Assembly (NCBI RefSeq): GCF_037949285.1 | Contig: NZ_CP149928.1 | Span: 1-64,000 of the forward strand | DNA from: Thioclava sp. GXIMD4216 | Lineage (GTDB): Bacteria; Pseudomonadota; Alphaproteobacteria; Rhodobacterales; Rhodobacteraceae | Length of the DNA: 64,000 bases | Direction: 5' to 3' | Shown: piece after piece, positions 61,623 through 64,000 of the stretch | Position numbering within the stretch: position 1 is the stretch's first letter | How the letters are laid out: every line of letters starts with the position of its first letter | The notes under the pieces: generated by a model | Seen by the model: only the letters and a program-made list of their open reading frames with translations | Databases searched by the model: none | Told to the model about the DNA's origin: nothing | Translations under genes and position numbers: made by a program

Positions 61623-63164
61623 TCAGGCAGGAAGGCGGAGCGCCGCAAGGTGTTCGGCCCGATGTTCGGCTTGCGTCGGGCCTTCGGGCATCAGCCGCAG
61701 GTCATCGCGCAGATGCGCCCACTGCCAGTCGGTGGCGCGCATCATCATCGCGCCTGGAGCGGTGGCGGTGATGATCTCACCCGCAATCGGGGCAAAATCG
61801 GCACGGAAATGGATGGCGCTTTTGACGACAAGGATCGGGGTCGTCTCGGGGGTAATGCCTGCAAAGCGGAACATTTCGCGGTCGGCCATCTGCGCCTTCT
61901 GGCTGGCCACCACGATCCGCACGCCCCTAAGGCGCAGGCAGGCAGCAGGGCCAAGATGCATCTCGCGCGTGCCATAATAGGGGCCAAGCGTACGCAACTG
62001 CCCGTCCGACAGATGCTCGACCGTAAAGCTGGCGTGCAAAGGGCTATCGCCCTCGACATCGCTATGGCCACCAAGAGACAGCGCAACCTCGGCCCCCTCG
62101 CCCGCCTGATGCGCGAGCTCTACGGCCTTCGGGTCCCACAGCACCCCCACTGCCGCATCGGGCACATCCGCCGCCAGAAGCGCCTTGATCAGACCGGTCG
62201 TATCCGAACTACCGCCTGCTCCGGGATTGTCCTGTGCATCGGCAATCACCACCGGCGCGCAGCCAACTGCGGTGCGCTCAAGCGCATGGGCCACGGCCCC
62301 CTCCGGCGTGTAAAGCGTGCCTTGGAAAGCGCTTTCGGCGGCCTCGACCCGAGCCAGAAGCGCTGCCACAGCGGCCTCGGCCTCAGGGGGTGTCGCGCCA
62401 TAGGCCCAGATCAGCTGGCCGCATTCGTCGAAATCCGCCGCCGGAAAGCCCATCGCATAGGACAGGCTGATCGCGCCCGTGTCCTCTTCGATCTGCGGCA
62501 GAGCGGCATAAAGCCCGTCGGCGGGCGCATTCATCGTGGATTGCCAGCAGATGGGGATCATATAGTCCGGCGCCGCCATCGCCCGCGCGAAAGGCCGCCC
62601 CAAGGCCACCCGCTTTTGCAAGAGATCAAAGGCCGCCGCCCCCGTATCGGCGCTATCCACATGCGGATAGGTCCGATAGGCCACCAAGGCATCGGTCATC
62701 CCGACCATCCGGCGGGTCACATTGGCATGCAGGTCAAGGCTGACAACCAGCGGCAGATCCGGCCCGATGATCTGGCGGATACGTTCGATCAGCTCGCCCT
62801 CGCCATCGGGGATATGTTCGGCACACATCGCGCCATGCAGGTCCAGATAGACCGCATCGGCGGGCAGGGCTGCGGTGATCAGATCACAAATCTCGCCCGC
62901 GATGGCCTCGTAACAGCCGCGCGTCACCGGACCCGAGGGCACCGCCATCGCCCATAAAAGAGGGTCCACCTCGACCCCTGCCGCTTTGGCCGCGCGCAGG
63001 AAACCGGCGGCGGGCAGGTTGACGGTCTCGGTCATCACCTCAGTGATCCCCGCCCCTCGGCAGAGCGCGGGAAACCCCCCGCCATGTTCAAAGGCCGCCA
63101 TATCGGCGCGATCCTTGGCGAACGTATTGGTCTCATGCTGGAAACCGGCAAGCAGCACACGCAT
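61623..63164 (-). CDS. M81-family metallopeptidase (MlrC-like)
   Basis: Cytoplasmic zinc peptidase of 513 residues, like MlrC, which degrades the linear peptides left from microcystin breakdown in sphingomonads. The domain opening LLAGFQHETNTFAKDRADMAAFEHGGG, VYLDLHGAMCAEHIPDGEGEL, VSLDLHANVTRRMVGMTDALVAYRTYPHVD and VSLGGHSDVEGDSPLH give the likely metal and active-site residues. The family is common in alphaproteobacteria beside dipeptide transporters. Start ATG 63164 has GAGGAG upstream. 24 nt separate it from the GGT-family gene. Confidence 0.9.
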   Translation of the reverse strand: MRVLLAGFQHETNTFAKDRADMAAFEHGGGFPALCRGAGITEVMTETVNLPAAGFLRAAKAAGVEVDPLLWAMAVPSGPVTRGCYEAIAGEICDLITAALPADAVYLDLHGAMCAEHIPDGEGELIERIRQIIGPDLPLVVSLDLHANVTRRMVGMTDALVAYRTYPHVDSADTGAAAFDLLQKRVALGRPFARAMAAPDYMIPICWQSTMNAPADGLYAALPQIEEDTGAISLSYAMGFPAADFDECGQLIWAYGATPPEAEAAVAALLARVEAAESAFQGTLYTPEGAVAHALERTAVGCAPVVIADAQDNPGAGGSSDTTGLIKALLAADVPDAAVGVLWDPKAVELAHQAGEGAEVALSLGGHSDVEGDSPLHASFTVEHLSDGQLRTLGPYYGTREMHLGPAACLRLRGVRIVVASQKAQMADREMFRFAGITPETTPILVVKSAIHFRADFAPIAGEIITATAPGAMMMRATDWQWAHLRDDLRLMPEGPTQAEHRAEHLAALRLPA

Positions 63165-63175
63165 GGCTTCTCCTC

Positions 63176-64000
63176 TCAAACGGCCCGCAACAGCGGGCGG
63201 AAGTTCTGGAAATCCCACGCGGGCGCAGGGGCGGCCTCGATCAGCGCGCGGGTATAGGGATGCGAGGGGGCCATCAGCACATCCCGCGTGGCACCCTGTT
63301 CGACGATCTGCCCCTTCTGCATCACCACAAGCGCGTTACAGATCTGCGCAGCTACCCGCAGATCATGGGTGATAAACAGCACCGACACGCCGGTGCGGTC
63401 GCGGATATCCTCCAGCAGATCCAGCACCTGCGCCTGCACCGACACATCCAGCGCCGAGACCGCCTCATCCGCGATCAACAGATCCGGCTCCATCACGATG
63501 GCCCGCGCAATGGCAATCCGTTGGCGCTGCCCGCCCGAGAACTGATGCGGATAGCGGTCCATCACCGAGGCCGGAAGATTGACCATCTCAAGCGTCGCCG
63601 CCGCCTTGGCCCGCGCCTGAGCCTCGGGCATACCGTAGTTCAAAAGCCCCTCCATCAGCGATTGCGCGATGGTCCGGCGCGGGTTGAGCGAACGGTAGGG
63701 GTCCTGAAAGATATATTGCACCTGACGGCGCATCTCGCGCAGATTGCGCATCGGCACAATGTCCTGCCCCTGCAGGCGTACGGCCCCGTCGCTGGGGTCG
63801 GTCAGCCGCATCACACAGCGCGCCACGGTGGATTTACCCGAGCCGCTTTCGCCGATAATCCCCGTAATCTCGCCCTTGCGGACGGTGAAATTGATGTTCT
63901 GCGCGGCCTTCACCTCGGTCCTGCCCTTGCCATAGGTCTTGGCAAGGCCGATCACATCCAGCACCTTGGGCTGATCCGGCAGCGGCGCGAAACGCGGCTG
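63176..64000 (-). CDS. Dipeptide/oligopeptide-type ABC transporter ATP-binding protein (partial, continues past window end)
   Basis: The visible part is an OppF/DppF-like ATPase domain: Walker A GESGSGKST, Q-loop YIFQDPYRSLNPR, signature FSGGQRQRIAIARAIV, Walker B LLIADEAVSALD, switch His ITHDLRVA and the C-terminal PSHPYTRALIEAAP typical of peptide transporters. A Met at 63964 exists, but the frame continues through RFAPLPDQPKVLDV to the window edge. That suggests the second half of a fused double-ATPase protein or a gene start outside. It ends 11 nt before the M81 gene. Confidence 0.9.
   Translation of the reverse strand, partial: QPRFAPLPDQPKVLDVIGLAKTYGKGRTEVKAAQNINFTVRKGEITGIIGESGSGKSTVARCVMRLTDPSDGAVRLQGQDIVPMRNLREMRRQVQYIFQDPYRSLNPRRTIAQSLMEGLLNYGMPEAQARAKAAATLEMVNLPASVMDRYPHQFSGGQRQRIAIARAIVMEPDLLIADEAVSALDVSVQAQVLDLLEDIRDRTGVSVLFITHDLRVAAQICNALVVMQKGQIVEQGATRDVLMAPSHPYTRALIEAAPAPAWDFQNFRPLLRAV

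Noticed and set aside
60888..62957. 689-codon open frame antisense to the GGT-family and M81 genes
   Set aside because: Arg/His-rich shadow translation of two well-recognised genes; treated as a composition effect.

Overview
The window is GC-rich, densely packed bacterial DNA. Gene content and protein sequences point to an alphaproteobacterium of the Rhodobacterales (Rhodobacter/Paracoccus/Thioclava type). This placement is by recognition of protein families, not by a search. I recognise no rRNA, tRNA, CRISPR array, prophage or insertion sequence. It reads as a metabolically versatile chromosomal segment. Many long reading frames antisense to real genes are by-products of GC-rich codon use.

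Layout. 1-7 kb: a GbsR/MarR-type regulator, a stand-alone trpB, and an ethanolamine block on the minus strand (eutB, eutC, permease, AraC-type regulator). 7-12 kb: a CUT1 sugar/glycerophosphodiester-type ABC transporter ending in a metallophosphoesterase. 12.3-15.8 kb: a PuuR-like regulator divergent from gabT-gabD. 16-20.6 kb: a NIT-domain chemoreceptor, a luciferase-like oxidoreductase and a GhrA-like reductase. 20.7-23.7 kb: a divergent katG and a small secreted repeat protein. 23.9-35.8 kb: a periplasmic quinoprotein alcohol-oxidation island. 35.9-39.1 kb: a blcB-blcC-blcR locus (gamma-butyrolactone/AHL lactonase). 39-41 kb: a LysR regulator and a PdxI/YdbC-type aldo-keto reductase. 41-47.3 kb: a copper-handling cluster (SCO1, PCuAC, PepSY membrane protein, TonB receptor, small Cys protein, HTH regulator). 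47.4-51.4 kb: an alanine/Na+ symporter and a dCache chemoreceptor. 51.5-55.5 kb: a radical-SAM/UdgX repair pair, then otsA. 55.7-57.4 kb: poxB. 57.8-64 kb: a minus-strand operon of fused ABC ATPase, M81 peptidase, GGT-family Ntn hydrolase, amidase and GntR regulator.

The most interesting part is the quinoprotein island. The PQQ alcohol dehydrogenase carries the extra Asp (W-D-F-D) that marks lanthanide-dependent enzymes. Around it lie two c-type cytochromes, a MxaJ/XoxJ-like binding protein, an ABC transporter of unknown cargo with its own binding protein and beta-propeller, and a NosR-like polyferredoxin with an ApbE flavinylation motif beside an apbE gene. A 16-bp element (15/16 identical) lies upstream of both the dehydrogenase and the cytochrome c-550 gene, each copy facing its gene, and suggests one regulon.

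Metabolic links (inference): EutBC and the alcohol dehydrogenase both yield acetaldehyde. BlcC/BlcB would yield succinic semialdehyde, which GabD 22 kb away could oxidise because no blcA is present. The copper cluster would serve copper-enzyme assembly.
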